Shown in pieces: positions 24,337 to 32,569 of a stretch of DNA of 64,000 nucleotides (position 1 is the first letter of the stretch; every line of letters starts with the position of its first letter). This stretch comes from JAADHI01 sp964451325 (GTDB lineage Bacteria; Nitrospirota; Nitrospiria; SBBL01; JAADHI01), in contig CAYVHO010000015.1 of the NCBI GenBank assembly GCA_964451325.1, positions 1 through 64,000 of the forward strand, given 5' to 3'. The notes under the pieces are model-generated. The model had not been told where the DNA came from. It ran no database searches and worked only from the letters and a program-made list of their open reading frames with translations. The position numbers and the translations under genes were made by a program.

Positions 24337-24500
24337 GGCCTGATTCCTTATGGGTCTTTAAACAAAGCAAAAAAAGTGCCATCCATGGGCTTTCTGGTAA
24401 AGGAGAGGAGAACAAGCCCTCAGTGACGGTTTATGCCGTCAATGCTCCATCTTTTGGCAGCGCGATTTGATTGAAGTCGAACCACATCGCATGCATGGTG

Positions 24501-24515
24501 GCATGGAAAACCATG
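24501..24515. promoter_or_regulatory. dyad GCATGGAAAACCATG upstream of the CHASE2-caspase operon
   Basis: The complement reads CATGGTTTTCCATGC, the same 15-mer (one variable base) as at 3934-3948 and 16395-16409. It is 165 bases before the DUF4384 start in the 445-base gap 24337-24781, flanked by extra ATGCATGG and ATGCACCATG repeats. Nothing else is seen in that gap apart from the promoter at 24720-24748. Confidence 0.5.
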
Positions 24516-24719
24516 CACCATGTGTTCACGGAGGGATAGCCCTGAACGTTCCGCCTGTTGTTTTCAAGGTATCGATTAAGAATGTAAGGATGAGTTGCCG
24601 GGAATATGCCATAAAAATAGCGGAAAATCAAAACAAATAAAATTTTGTAGCGATCTTAAAAATGGGGGCGGTTTCTGAGTGTGAACATTAAATTTTTCTT
24701 AAAACTAAAGTCGCTGATC

Positions 24720-24748
24720 TTGTTCCCGTTTAGAGATTTAGATATAGT
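24720..24748 (+). promoter_or_regulatory. sigma70-like promoter for 24782-26760
   Basis: TTGTTC (24720-24725), 17-base spacer, TATAGT (24743-24748), 33 bases before the first start of the VanZ-comF group. Confidence 0.45.
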
Positions 24749-24781
24749 GCCTTGAGTCTTTAAAGTGTGAGAAGATGTGCT

Positions 24782-25381
24782 ATGAATTTCATCAAACAAT
24801 TTTTTGGAAAAAAACACGCAAATCCGGCAATACATGCGCTCTATCGAAAGCAGGAGGTGCTTGATGCAAAGTCTGAAGAAATCATTCCCCTGCTTCCAAA
24901 ACTGGCTGAAACCTACAAGGAAGGGGGCGAGTACCTATTACACAAAACCCTGCTGAGCCAGTTTGAGGAGTACGATTTGCAATATGGCGTCACGCTTTCT
25001 AAAGAAATGACAGAAGAAAAAAGCGTGCTGATGCTGGATAAAATTACCAGTCTTATGTTGATGGCCTGTTTCAAAGAATTGTCGAATATTTTGCCGGATG
25101 GGCCTGTTCCTTCGGCTTTAACGGATGCCCTGCATTATGAAATTTATGGGGTATTGCCAGGAAAAGAGAGTTTTGTTTCCTATCTGACTTATCAAAACCC
25201 TCAATTTGAAGATCATAAAATGGCCCCTGCGTTTAAGTTTGGAGAGGATATTTCTAAGATTGTTGCGATGCCGGATCTTGCGTTTTCTTTTCTGGTGGCC
25301 CAGCAATTTGCGGTGATCTCCGATGTCACTGGGCGTCTGACACGCTGGGTTTTGTTCGACGAACCCATGGAGCCCTCCTGA
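24782..25381 (+). CDS. conserved-looking soluble protein of unknown function
   Basis: ATG at 24782 is preferred over an upstream GTG (24767). The 199-residue protein has no signal peptide or membrane segment, is mainly helical (IIPLLPKLAETYKEGGEYLL, LDKITSLMLMACFKELSNIL) and ends in a hydrophobic region (MPDLAFSFLVAQQFAVISDV). No motif is recognised. It is followed after ten bases by the VanZ-like gene, so the two probably share a transcript from the promoter at 24720-24748. Confidence 0.6.
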   Translation: MNFIKQFFGKKHANPAIHALYRKQEVLDAKSEEIIPLLPKLAETYKEGGEYLLHKTLLSQFEEYDLQYGVTLSKEMTEEKSVLMLDKITSLMLMACFKELSNILPDGPVPSALTDALHYEIYGVLPGKESFVSYLTYQNPQFEDHKMAPAFKFGEDISKIVAMPDLAFSFLVAQQFAVISDVTGRLTRWVLFDEPMEPS

Positions 25382-25391
25382 GCCGCGTTCA

Positions 25392-26000
25392 ATGACAGTG
25401 ACGCGGTATTTGCCTCCGATCGCCTGGATGGGCTTGATATTTGTTTTTTCAAGTGATCTGGGTTCGATGAATCATACCCGCTCTTTATTGGATCCTTTGA
25501 TTCGGTTCTTTGTGCCTGGCATTTCCCCTGAAGGGCTCCATCTGTTTCAGTTAATCATTCGTAAATCCGCCCATCTTTTTGAATATGCAGTGCTTTCGGT
25601 TTTGTGGTGCATTGCTTTAAAGACGGATCAGAAGAGCAGGTTTTCTCCTGTTTTTCGTGCGCTTTCGATTGCGATTTTTTATGCCGGTCTTGACGAATTA
25701 CACCAAGGCTTTGTAAGGTCACGCACGGGCAGCATGACCGACGTGGGCATTGATGCCATTGGGGCGGTGCTGGGTATTTTATTGTTGAAGGGAGGGACCA
25801 CTTTAAGCATGTCTTCTGAGGCTAAAATCAAAGCAAAATATTTTGGATGGTGGTTTGCCTGGGGTGGTTTTTCGGCCGTCATGGTGCTCATTGTTTCAAA
25901 GGGTGCATCTCTTGCGGTTTGGCAGATGATGACTGTGCCGCTGGTCGTCGGTGTCGTCGCCGGGATTGCGGGTGTTTTGTTCTATGTTCGGCGCGCTTAG
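25392..26000 (+). CDS. VanZ-family membrane protein
   Basis: The first 135 residues match VanZ: PPIAWMGLIFVFSSDLGSM, the helix with RKSAHLFEYAVLSVLW, and GLDELHQGFVRSRTGSMTDVGIDAIGAVLG. Four membrane segments are visible there. Two more follow in a C-terminal extension (WWFAWGGFSAVMVLIVSKG, TVPLVVGVVAGIAGVLFYV). VanZ homologues have been linked to teicoplanin resistance, but most are of unknown role. The 3' end overlaps comF by 17 bases. Confidence 0.8.
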   Translation: MTVTRYLPPIAWMGLIFVFSSDLGSMNHTRSLLDPLIRFFVPGISPEGLHLFQLIIRKSAHLFEYAVLSVLWCIALKTDQKSRFSPVFRALSIAIFYAGLDELHQGFVRSRTGSMTDVGIDAIGAVLGILLLKGGTTLSMSSEAKIKAKYFGWWFAWGGFSAVMVLIVSKGASLAVWQMMTVPLVVGVVAGIAGVLFYVRRA

Positions 26001-26760
26001 GCTCCGAGCTTCCCTCAAAAGTTTTCTGTCTTGGGTTTATCCCGAAAAATGCCGTGAATGTCAGGTCGACATTCACGATCCTGTTGAGTCCAGTGATCAA
26101 TCGGTTTCTCTCAATTGCTTTTTTTGTCGTGATTGCTGGGGGAAAATAAAAGCCATCGGTGTTTCTCGCTGTCCGGTCTGTTCCTATCCTTTTCGATCAG
26201 ATGCGGCCTTATCCCATAGTCCGGCCCATATCTGCGGTGATTGTCGCTTAGACCCGCCTCATTTCACAAAAGCCTTTACGCCCTATCGTTATGAAGGCGC
26301 ATTGATCAAAGCCGTTCAGCTCTTTAAATATGAAGCGCAGGTTGCCTTGGCAAAACCCCTGGCGGCTTTGCTTATTGGCGAGTTGGCTGATTTGAAAATT
26401 GATGTGGTGACGGGTATTCCTTTACATCCTAAAAAATTAAGAAGTCGTTCTTTTAATCAGTCGATTCTATTGGCAAAAAAGCTCTCTCTGCATTTTTCCT
26501 GGCCGCTTTCTGTGGATATTTTGTGTCGCACACGTGAGACGTCGCCTCAGGTTGAGCTTTCTAAAAAGGCCCGTCAAAAAAATGTGCAGGGTGTTTTTGC
26601 TGTGCGTGAGAAAAAGAGGGTGCGCGGAAAGTGCGTGCTGCTGATCGATGATGTCTACACAACAGGTGCGACCTTAAAGGCGGGTGCCAAAGTCTTGAAA
26701 AAGGCCGGGGCAAAAGAGGTCTTTGTGGCGGCCCCCGTTCGCATGTTGTTTGGTATTTGA
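25984..26760 (+). CDS. comF: ComF-family phosphoribosyltransferase-like protein
   Basis: Start ATG 25984 lies inside the VanZ 3' end; an earlier in-frame ATG at 25951 would extend the overlap further. A zinc-ribbon-like N-terminus has CREC, CFFCRDC, CPVC and CGDC cysteine pairs (residues about 18-85). The double-zinc region is followed by a type I PRTase fold: ALIKAVQLFKYEAQVALAKPLA, VVTGIPLHPKKLRSRSFNQS and the PRPP loop VLLIDDVYTTGATL. In competent bacteria ComF takes part in DNA uptake; elsewhere it is widespread with an uncertain role. No other competence gene is in the window. Confidence 0.85.
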   Translation: MFGALRLRASLKSFLSWVYPEKCRECQVDIHDPVESSDQSVSLNCFFCRDCWGKIKAIGVSRCPVCSYPFRSDAALSHSPAHICGDCRLDPPHFTKAFTPYRYEGALIKAVQLFKYEAQVALAKPLAALLIGELADLKIDVVTGIPLHPKKLRSRSFNQSILLAKKLSLHFSWPLSVDILCRTRETSPQVELSKKARQKNVQGVFAVREKKRVRGKCVLLIDDVYTTGATLKAGAKVLKKAGAKEVFVAAPVRMLFGI

Positions 26761-26925
26761 GTGTCGTCTTCTTGTGATGGAAGTCTCCTAGACCTGAGAA
26801 TCAAATTGACCCTGGTCTTTGTAATATGTTAAAAATTGCAGTTGCTTAAATGAGTCTTTTGAGTCAGATTGAAATTAATCCTCGTTCCATGTCGTACAGT
26901 GGGACTTTATCCAGGAGGGGCAGGA

Positions 26926-27363
26926 TTGAAAGTTAAAACCTCGCGTAGCACCTCGAAGGTGTCAGCGGAAAAACCAGAAACACCGGAACAACGCATTTTA
27001 CATCCCTACGAATCCATCGTTATTTTGAAATCCACGCTTGGCGATGAGGACGTTGCCGCAGTGATCGAGAAGATCAAGGGCATTATCGAAGACGCGGGCG
27101 GCGAAATCGTTTCTTCGGATAATTGGGGAAAGAAAAAGCTTGCTTACGAAGTGAAAAAAGAGCGCCGAGGCATCTACATCGTACAGCACTTTAAAGCAAA
27201 AACAAGCACCCTCATTGTCTTGGAACAGCATTACCGTTTTTCCGAATCCATCATCAAGTACATGACGGTTCGCATTGAATCGGACACCTTAGGCCAAAGC
27301 CAGCCACCAAAAGAAGATAAAGCATTTTCCTATCGGGGTCGTGTTTCAAGAGGTTGGAGATGA
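26926..27363 (+). CDS. rpsF: 30S ribosomal protein S6
   Basis: The start is put at TTG 26926, five bases after AGGAGGGG; the longer frame from 26869 has no ribosome site. An N-terminal extension of about 25 residues (KVKTSRSTSKVSAEKPETPE) precedes the S6 fold, which begins HPYESIVILKSTLGDEDV and includes the RRGIYIVQHFKA strand and RIESDT. S6 pairs with S18 on the small-subunit platform. The cluster rpsF-ssb-rpsR is the classic arrangement. Its TGA overlaps the ssb ATG (ATGA). Confidence 0.92.
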   Translation: MKVKTSRSTSKVSAEKPETPEQRILHPYESIVILKSTLGDEDVAAVIEKIKGIIEDAGGEIVSSDNWGKKKLAYEVKKERRGIYIVQHFKAKTSTLIVLEQHYRFSESIIKYMTVRIESDTLGQSQPPKEDKAFSYRGRVSRGWR

Positions 27364-27755
27364 CCAGTTTCAATAAAACCATTCTTATGGGAAACCTGAC
27401 CAAAGACCCTGAAATTCGATACACCCCCAGCGGGACTGCCGTCGCAAATTTTGGTCTTGCGGTTAATCATCGTTATAAACAGGGCGATGAAATGCGAGAC
27501 GAAGTTTGTTTTGTTGATATTGTTGTTTTTGGCAAACAGGCCGAAAATTGCGGACAATATCTGTCGAAGGGACATGGAATCATTGTGGATGGTCGACTTC
27601 AGCAGCGACGTTGGGAATCCGACGATGGCCAGAAGCGGAGTCGTCATGAAGTGGTGGCACAAAGCGTGACCTTTTTACCCAAGCGGCAAGGCGGTGACGG
27701 TGGTGGTCAGTCCTCAGCCTCAGGTGGCGGAGAGAGCCAAGACGTTCCCTTTTAG
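27360..27755 (+). CDS. ssb: single-stranded DNA-binding protein
   Basis: ATG at 27360 overlaps the rpsF stop. OB-fold segments: FNKTILMGNLTKDPEIRYTPSGTAVANFGLAVN, DEVCFVDIVVFGKQAENCGQYLSKG and DGRLQQRRWE. A Gly/Gln/Ser linker then leads to the tip SQDVPF. The usual tip is DDDIPF; here it is less acidic but keeps the terminal Pro-Phe that binds partner proteins. At 131 residues it is short because the linker is short. Confidence 0.93.
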   Translation: MTSFNKTILMGNLTKDPEIRYTPSGTAVANFGLAVNHRYKQGDEMRDEVCFVDIVVFGKQAENCGQYLSKGHGIIVDGRLQQRRWESDDGQKRSRHEVVAQSVTFLPKRQGGDGGGQSSASGGGESQDVPF

Positions 27756-27787
27756 TCTTTTGATGGTCAATCGATAGGAGAAATAGC

Positions 27788-28015
27788 GTGGAAAAAAAAT
27801 ACACAAACCGAAGACGTGTCTGTCGGTTTTGCACAGAAAAGAAAACAGATATTAGTTACAAAGAAGCCTCCGTTTTGAAATTTTTTCTCACGGAGCGCGG
27901 AAAAATTATTCCGAGACGTATTTCAGGGAACTGTACGCCCCATCAAAAGCAGCTTACGCGGGCGATTAAACGGGCGCGTAATATTGCCTTTCTCGCTTTT
28001 GTCGAAGAGCGTTGA
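27788..28015 (+). CDS. rpsR: 30S ribosomal protein S18
   Basis: GTG start with AGGAG nine bases before. The sequence RRRVCRFCTEKKTDISYKEA and LKFFLTERGKIIPRRISGNC, ending HQKQLTRAIKRARNIAFLAF, is S18 at full length (75 residues), with the CxxC zinc-type form at residues 12-15. A strong terminator follows directly, so the operon ends here (rplI is not next to it). Confidence 0.95.
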   Translation: MEKKYTNRRRVCRFCTEKKTDISYKEASVLKFFLTERGKIIPRRISGNCTPHQKQLTRAIKRARNIAFLAFVEER

Positions 28016-28023
28016 TTCTTTGA

Positions 28024-28061
28024 GGCCAAGCTGAGTGTTTTATCTCAGCTTGGCCTTTTTT
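28024..28061 (+). terminator. rho-independent terminator of rpsF-ssb-rpsR
   Basis: A 12-bp perfect stem GGCCAAGCTGAG / CTCAGCTTGGCC with an 8-base loop is followed by six T. Confidence 0.95.
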
Positions 28062-28138
28062 GATGCATGTCGCTCTTCAGGCCTTCTTGTGCGCATGTGC
28101 TCTTGATTATTTGATTTTTCAATGAGTTGATCTCGCCC

Positions 28139-28672
28139 ATGATCCAATCCTTTCTCGATGTTTTCCCTACAATTCCTTCCAGTGTTTTTATTGCGTCCTC
28201 GGCCGATGTGATCGGAGATGTCGTTTTGGGTGAAGCGAGTTCGGTCTGGTTTGGCACGGTGATTCGGGGCGATGTGCATTATATTCGCATCGGTGCCCGT
28301 ACAAATATTCAGGATCTCTCCATACTGCATGTGACACGGAAGACCCACCCTTTGCTCATCGGCAATGAAGTCACGGTGGGCCATCATGTGACCTTGCACG
28401 GCTGCACTGTGGAAGACCGTGTGTTGATCGGCATGGGTGCTGTCATTTTAGACGGTGCGGTCATTGGTGAAAATTCCATGGTCGGCGCGGGTGCACTTGT
28501 GACACAAGGCATGGAAATTCCGCCGGGTTCTCTTGCATTTGGGAATCCCGCAAAAATTAAACGGCCCCTTAAGCCGGAAGAGTTGTACTTTTTAGGCCAA
28601 TCCGCGCAAAATTATGTGGACTTGGCGGAGAACTATCGCTCTGCGAATCAGGGTGTGATAGCAAAAATATAG
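28139..28672 (+). CDS. gamma-carbonic-anhydrase-family hexapeptide-repeat protein
   Basis: ATG 28139 is preferred to an in-frame TTG 12 bases earlier. The left-handed beta-helix pattern is clear (ADVIGDVVLGEASSVWFGTVIRGDV, IRIGARTNIQDLSILHV, VTVGHHVTLHGCTV). The zinc-binding His residues are at the expected spots: LHVTRKTHPL, VGHHVTLHGC. A C-terminal helix (KPEELYFLGQSAQNYVDLAENY) is typical. Family members are trimeric; some are active carbonic anhydrases, many are untested (YrdA/PaaY type). Confidence 0.88.
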   Translation: MIQSFLDVFPTIPSSVFIASSADVIGDVVLGEASSVWFGTVIRGDVHYIRIGARTNIQDLSILHVTRKTHPLLIGNEVTVGHHVTLHGCTVEDRVLIGMGAVILDGAVIGENSMVGAGALVTQGMEIPPGSLAFGNPAKIKRPLKPEELYFLGQSAQNYVDLAENYRSANQGVIAKI

Positions 28673-28695
28673 CGATACGCAATGATGGGGGATTT

Positions 28696-29412
28696 ATGTC
28701 AGATTTAAACGGACAGGTCGCGCTGATTACGGGTGGCAGTAGCGGAATCGGGTTTGCAATTGCAGAAACCTTGCTGGCCGAAGGCATGACGGTTGCCATC
28801 ACGGCCAGAGAAGGAAAACGACTCGAAGCCGCAGCAGAGACCTTGCGAAAAAAAGGGGGACGTGTGATTGCGGCACCCACGGATGTTTCCAAGGCTTCGC
28901 AGGTTGAGGCCTTTGTGTCTCAGGTGATGCATGAGGTCGGTCGTATCGACTTACTGGTCAACAATGCAGGGATCTTTCGTCTGGGTGAAATTGCGGATTT
29001 ATCGGAAGCCGATTGGGATGCCGTTCAAAACATTAACCTGAAAGGCGCCTTTCTTTGTACAAAGGCTGTTTTGCCCATAATGAAAAACCAGCAGTCCGGG
29101 TATGTTGTTAATATTTCATCGGTTGCGGGTAAAACCGGTTTTGGTGAAGCTTCGGCCTATTGTGCCTCAAAATTTGGACTGATTGGCTTGACCGAAAGCC
29201 TGCTTGAAGAAGGGGTCAAAGATGGCATTCGTGCAACGGCGATCTGTCCCGGTTATGTGGCGACTCCCATGGTCGCAGGCGTGGATGTCCCACAATCGGA
29301 AATGATCCCGCCCGAAGACATCGCAAAGATTGTGCAAAGCCTGTTGCAGCTCTCTTCCTTGACGGTGATTCGAGAAATCGTCGTTAATCGTGTGGGTTCG
29401 GTGGATGGCTGA
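28696..29412 (+). CDS. short-chain dehydrogenase/reductase (SDR), FabG-like
   Basis: Classical SDR of 238 residues. The cofactor motif TGGSSGIG lies at about residues 12-19, NNAG at about 90, the catalytic Ser in NISSVAG (about 140) and the YCASK motif at about 155-159. The Arg after beta-2 (TAREGKRL) suggests NADP(H) preference. The C-terminus IREIVVNRVGSVDG is normal for FabG-like reductases. The substrate cannot be told. It sits 23 bases after the carbonic-anhydrase gene on the same strand. Confidence 0.88.
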   Translation: MSDLNGQVALITGGSSGIGFAIAETLLAEGMTVAITAREGKRLEAAAETLRKKGGRVIAAPTDVSKASQVEAFVSQVMHEVGRIDLLVNNAGIFRLGEIADLSEADWDAVQNINLKGAFLCTKAVLPIMKNQQSGYVVNISSVAGKTGFGEASAYCASKFGLIGLTESLLEEGVKDGIRATAICPGYVATPMVAGVDVPQSEMIPPEDIAKIVQSLLQLSSLTVIREIVVNRVGSVDG

Positions 29413-29487
29413 GAGAGGCTTCGTTATTGACAAAAAATGTGGTTTTTGTTTAGAGCTTCCTTAAAATAAGGGATTGGATTGAAAAAT

Positions 29488-30153
29488 ATGAATAGCCCGA
29501 AGTCTTTATCGCGTCTTTTTTTGAGTGTCGTTCTATTGGTGGTTTTTGTGGGTTTTGATTTTTTGGTGTATGCGGAAGATGCGCCGACAAGCACGACGCC
29601 TCATCCGCCACCCAGAACGGCTATTCCGCATCCTAAGACCCCACGAAATCCTGTGCAGCCCAATTCACCTCATGGTCCATCCAAAGGCGCGCAACCCTTT
29701 ATGAAAAAACTTGAGGGCTATAACAAGCGTTTGCAGGAAAACCCGGAAGACATGGAGGCGCTGGTTTTTTTAGCCAATGCCAATTTTGATATTCAACGCT
29801 TTGAAAATGCCGAGGCGCTTTATTTGCGTGTCTTAAAAATTGATCCCAATAATTTGCATGTCCGTACGGATCTTGCGTCTGTGTATCGGAATCTGGATGA
29901 TCCAGGCAAAGCGGTAGAGACCTTGCGCGTGGTGCTTTCTTTGAACCCGAATCACGAAGTTGCGCTCTATAATATCGGCATTATTTTGCTGAATGACACA
30001 GAAGATTTAGAAGGCGCGGCCGAAGTCTGGGAGCGTTTGGTGAAAATCAATCCCAATGATCCTTTGGCTGATGCCTTAAAAGCCCAGGTGAAACGCATTC
30101 GAAATGGCACGCTGAAACGAGAAAAGTCCAAGGAGATTCCCCCGACACATTGA
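29488..30153 (+). CDS. secreted TPR protein
   Basis: ATG 29488 is taken over a TTG nine bases upstream. A signal peptide (LFLSVVLLVVFVGFDFLVYAEDA) is followed by a Pro/His-rich linker (TTPHPPPRTAIPHPKTPRNP). At least three tetratricopeptide units then span residues about 85-205 (MEALVFLANANFDIQRFENAEALYLRVLKIDPNN, VRTDLASVYRNLDDPGKAVETLRVVLSLNPNH, ALYNIGIILLNDTEDLEGAAEVWERLVKINPND). The protein is likely periplasmic and scaffolding in nature; the partner is unknown. Confidence 0.8.
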   Translation: MNSPKSLSRLFLSVVLLVVFVGFDFLVYAEDAPTSTTPHPPPRTAIPHPKTPRNPVQPNSPHGPSKGAQPFMKKLEGYNKRLQENPEDMEALVFLANANFDIQRFENAEALYLRVLKIDPNNLHVRTDLASVYRNLDDPGKAVETLRVVLSLNPNHEVALYNIGIILLNDTEDLEGAAEVWERLVKINPNDPLADALKAQVKRIRNGTLKREKSKEIPPTH

Positions 30154-30184
30154 TGGCTGTTAAGGTTAAAACCCTTTATTTTCA

Positions 30185-30214
30185 TTGACTTTTTTATCTT
30201 TTTTGTGGTACTTT
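30185..30214 (+). promoter_or_regulatory. putative trp operon promoter
   Basis: TTGACT (30185-30190), 18-base spacer, TACTTT (30209-30214). Only 35 bases separate it from the trpE ATG, too little for a leader peptide and attenuator. Confidence 0.5.
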
Positions 30215-30249
30215 TTCTCTTTTCAATCCAGCTCTAAATTAAGGAACGC

Positions 30250-31725
30250 ATGCTCACTCCCTCGTTTGAGATGTTTTGCGAGAAGGCCAAAGAAGGCAAT
30301 CTCATTCCCATCTATCAAGAAATTGTGGCAGATTGTGAAACCCCGGTTTCGGCCTTTTTAAAAATTAGAAAGGGCAAATATCCCTTCCTTTTTGAGTCCG
30401 TCGAAGGCGGTGAAAAGTGGGGCCGTTATTCTTTTTTAGGCGCAGATCCTTCTATCCTCATCAAAGGGGAGGGAACGCGAGTCACTGTGACGCGACGTGG
30501 GGGCCGTGAGACCGTGACGACCCGCGAGCAACCCTTAGAGGTGCTTCGAGACTTGCTCGCCGAATTCAAGCCGGTTGATGTTGAAGAGCTTCCCCGTTTT
30601 TTTGGAGGGGCGGTGGGTTATCTTTCCTACGACATGGTGCGATTTTTTGAGCCCATTCAGCTTCGACATCCTGCCAAATCCGCACCCGATTTCTTTTTTC
30701 TGATTACCGACACCCTGCTTATCTTTGACAATGTGAAACACCGCATCAAGGTCGTCTGCAATGCCTTTATTGAGGGAGACGATCTTAAAACCATCTACGA
30801 CACCGCAGTTCAAAAGATCGAAAAATTAGTGGATTGTCTAAAACAACCGCTTGTCGCCCCACCGCTTTCTGAAAAAGAAGGGCCTATTCCTAAGCCTGTT
30901 TCAAATCGTACACGGACTCAATTTGAAAAAAGTGTTTTAAAAGCGAAGGACTATATTACGGCGGGGGACATTTTTCAGGTGCAAATCTCCCAACGTTTCT
31001 CCGTGCCGTTGACGGCAGATGCCTTTACCGTCTACCGGGCGCTTCGTAGTATTAACCCTTCGCCCTATATGTTTTATCTTGAAATTGGAGAAACACGTCT
31101 CGTGGGCACTTCTCCCGAAGTGCTTGTGCGTTTAGAAGGCCAGCAGGTGGAAACCCGTCCCATTGCAGGCACACGCCCGCGCGGTAAAACCGAAGCAGAA
31201 GACCAAAGGCTTGCGGTGGAACTTTTGGCGGATCCGAAAGAATGCGCAGAACATGTGATGTTGATCGATCTGGGTCGAAATGATGTCGGGCGTGTGTGTC
31301 AATACGGCACGGTCGATGCCAATGAAATTATGGTCATTGAGCGTTATTCCCATGTGATGCACATCGTCTCTAATGTGCGTGGGGGTTTGCAGGAAGGAAA
31401 AGATGCCTTTGATGTGTTGGCGGCGTGTTTTCCTGCGGGCACGGTTACGGGTGCACCGAAAATCCGGGCGATGGAAATTATCGACGAACTGGAAACCGAA
31501 AGACGTTCGCTTTACGCGGGAGCCGTGGGTTATTTTAGTTTTCAGGGCAATATGGACACCTGCATCACCATTCGCACGATCGTGGTTGAAGACGGTCAAG
31601 CGACGGTTCAGGCTGCGGCAGGCATCGTCGCGGATTCTGATCCTGGGCGCGAATACGAAGAGACCGTGAATAAAGCAAAAGCTATGCAGGCCGCAATCGT
31701 TTTTGCTGAAAGAGGTTTGAAATAA
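30250..31725 (+). CDS. trpE: anthranilate synthase component I
   Basis: Converts chorismate and glutamine-derived ammonia to anthranilate with TrpG. AAGGA precedes the ATG. At 491 residues it is full length. The N-terminal domain has FLFESVEGGEKWGRYSFLG, carrying the family's tryptophan feedback motif. The C-terminal chorismate-binding domain includes GDIFQVQISQRF, ETRPIAGTRPRGKT, LIDLGRNDVGRV and GTVTGAPKIRAMEII. It opens the trp operon and is spaced five bases from trpG. Confidence 0.96.
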   Translation: MLTPSFEMFCEKAKEGNLIPIYQEIVADCETPVSAFLKIRKGKYPFLFESVEGGEKWGRYSFLGADPSILIKGEGTRVTVTRRGGRETVTTREQPLEVLRDLLAEFKPVDVEELPRFFGGAVGYLSYDMVRFFEPIQLRHPAKSAPDFFFLITDTLLIFDNVKHRIKVVCNAFIEGDDLKTIYDTAVQKIEKLVDCLKQPLVAPPLSEKEGPIPKPVSNRTRTQFEKSVLKAKDYITAGDIFQVQISQRFSVPLTADAFTVYRALRSINPSPYMFYLEIGETRLVGTSPEVLVRLEGQQVETRPIAGTRPRGKTEAEDQRLAVELLADPKECAEHVMLIDLGRNDVGRVCQYGTVDANEIMVIERYSHVMHIVSNVRGGLQEGKDAFDVLAACFPAGTVTGAPKIRAMEIIDELETERRSLYAGAVGYFSFQGNMDTCITIRTIVVEDGQATVQAAAGIVADSDPGREYEETVNKAKAMQAAIVFAERGLK

Positions 31726-31730
31726 ATTAG

Positions 31731-32294
31731 ATGTTGCTTGTCATCGACAACTACGACTCCTTTACCTACAACCTGGTGCAATATTTGGGGGAATTGGGTC
31801 AGGAGATTGCCGTTTTTCGGAACGATCAAATCACGCTTGATGAAATTTCGGCCATGCAGCCGGAGAAAATCGTGATTTCACCGGGGCCGGGCCGTCCCAA
31901 AAACGCGGGTATTTCTGTGGCGCTGATTCAAAAATTTGGCGGGCAGATTCCTATTTTGGGGGTTTGTCTGGGACATCAGTCTATCGGAGAAGCCTTTGGC
32001 GGAGAGGTGATTTGTGCAGATCGTTTGATGCACGGAAAGACCTCCATGATTTCACACGATGAAAAATCCATCTATGAAAAATTACCCATGCCTTTTGAGG
32101 CGACACGGTATCATTCGCTGATTTTACGTAAAGAAACTTTGCCCGATGTTTTTGAAATTTCATCCTGGACGGATGAGGGGGAAATCATGGGGATTCGACA
32201 CAAGACGCTTCCGATTGAAGGCGTTCAGTTTCACCCGGAATCTATTTTGACACAGGCAGGGAAAGATCTGCTGAATAATTTTTTGAATCTGTAA
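31731..32294 (+). CDS. trpG: anthranilate synthase component II (glutamine amidotransferase)
   Basis: Class I amidotransferase of 187 residues releasing ammonia for TrpE. The N-terminus LLVIDNYDSFTYNLVQYLGELG, oxyanion region SPGPGRP, catalytic Cys in GVCLGHQSIGEAFGG (about 79), and the His-Glu pair in VQFHPESILT are present. It could also serve folate synthesis (pabA), but the operon points to tryptophan. Confidence 0.95.
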   Translation: MLLVIDNYDSFTYNLVQYLGELGQEIAVFRNDQITLDEISAMQPEKIVISPGPGRPKNAGISVALIQKFGGQIPILGVCLGHQSIGEAFGGEVICADRLMHGKTSMISHDEKSIYEKLPMPFEATRYHSLILRKETLPDVFEISSWTDEGEIMGIRHKTLPIEGVQFHPESILTQAGKDLLNNFLNL

Positions 32295-32321
32295 TTTGAT
32301 ATAAGCAATCTAAAGGGAGAA

Positions 32322-32528
32322 ATGAAGATGGCAATGTCCAAAAAAAGAACCATTGAAATTGCACTGGCCCAGGTGAAGATGACATTAAGTGAAATCATCC
32401 GGGATGAGCAGATGTATGAGACCCTGTACGAACCCGAATCTTGTGAAGTGCAAGCGCTTCAACCTTCTGATCGTATAGATCATTCTTTTAAGCGGGCACA
32501 AGAGATGTCCCCTTTTTTGTGGAATTAG
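32322..32528 (+). CDS. small protein of unknown function inside trp operon
   Basis: AGGGAG precedes ATG 32322. The 68 residues (IEIALAQVKMTLSEIIRDEQ near the N-terminus, then SCEVQALQPSDRIDHSFKRA) are soluble and probably helical. No family recognised. Position between trpG and trpD, same strand, with gaps of 27 and 41 bases, suggests co-expression. A good ribosome site argues that it is real. Confidence 0.55.
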   Translation: MKMAMSKKRTIEIALAQVKMTLSEIIRDEQMYETLYEPESCEVQALQPSDRIDHSFKRAQEMSPFLWN

Positions 32529-32569
32529 TTTTAATCCCCTCTGATTGTTGTTCCTAATGGAGTTTTTCT

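Noticed and set aside
30150..30249. trp attenuator or leader peptide
   Set aside because: No Trp-rich short frame, no alternative hairpins; only 35 bases lie between the putative -10 and trpE.
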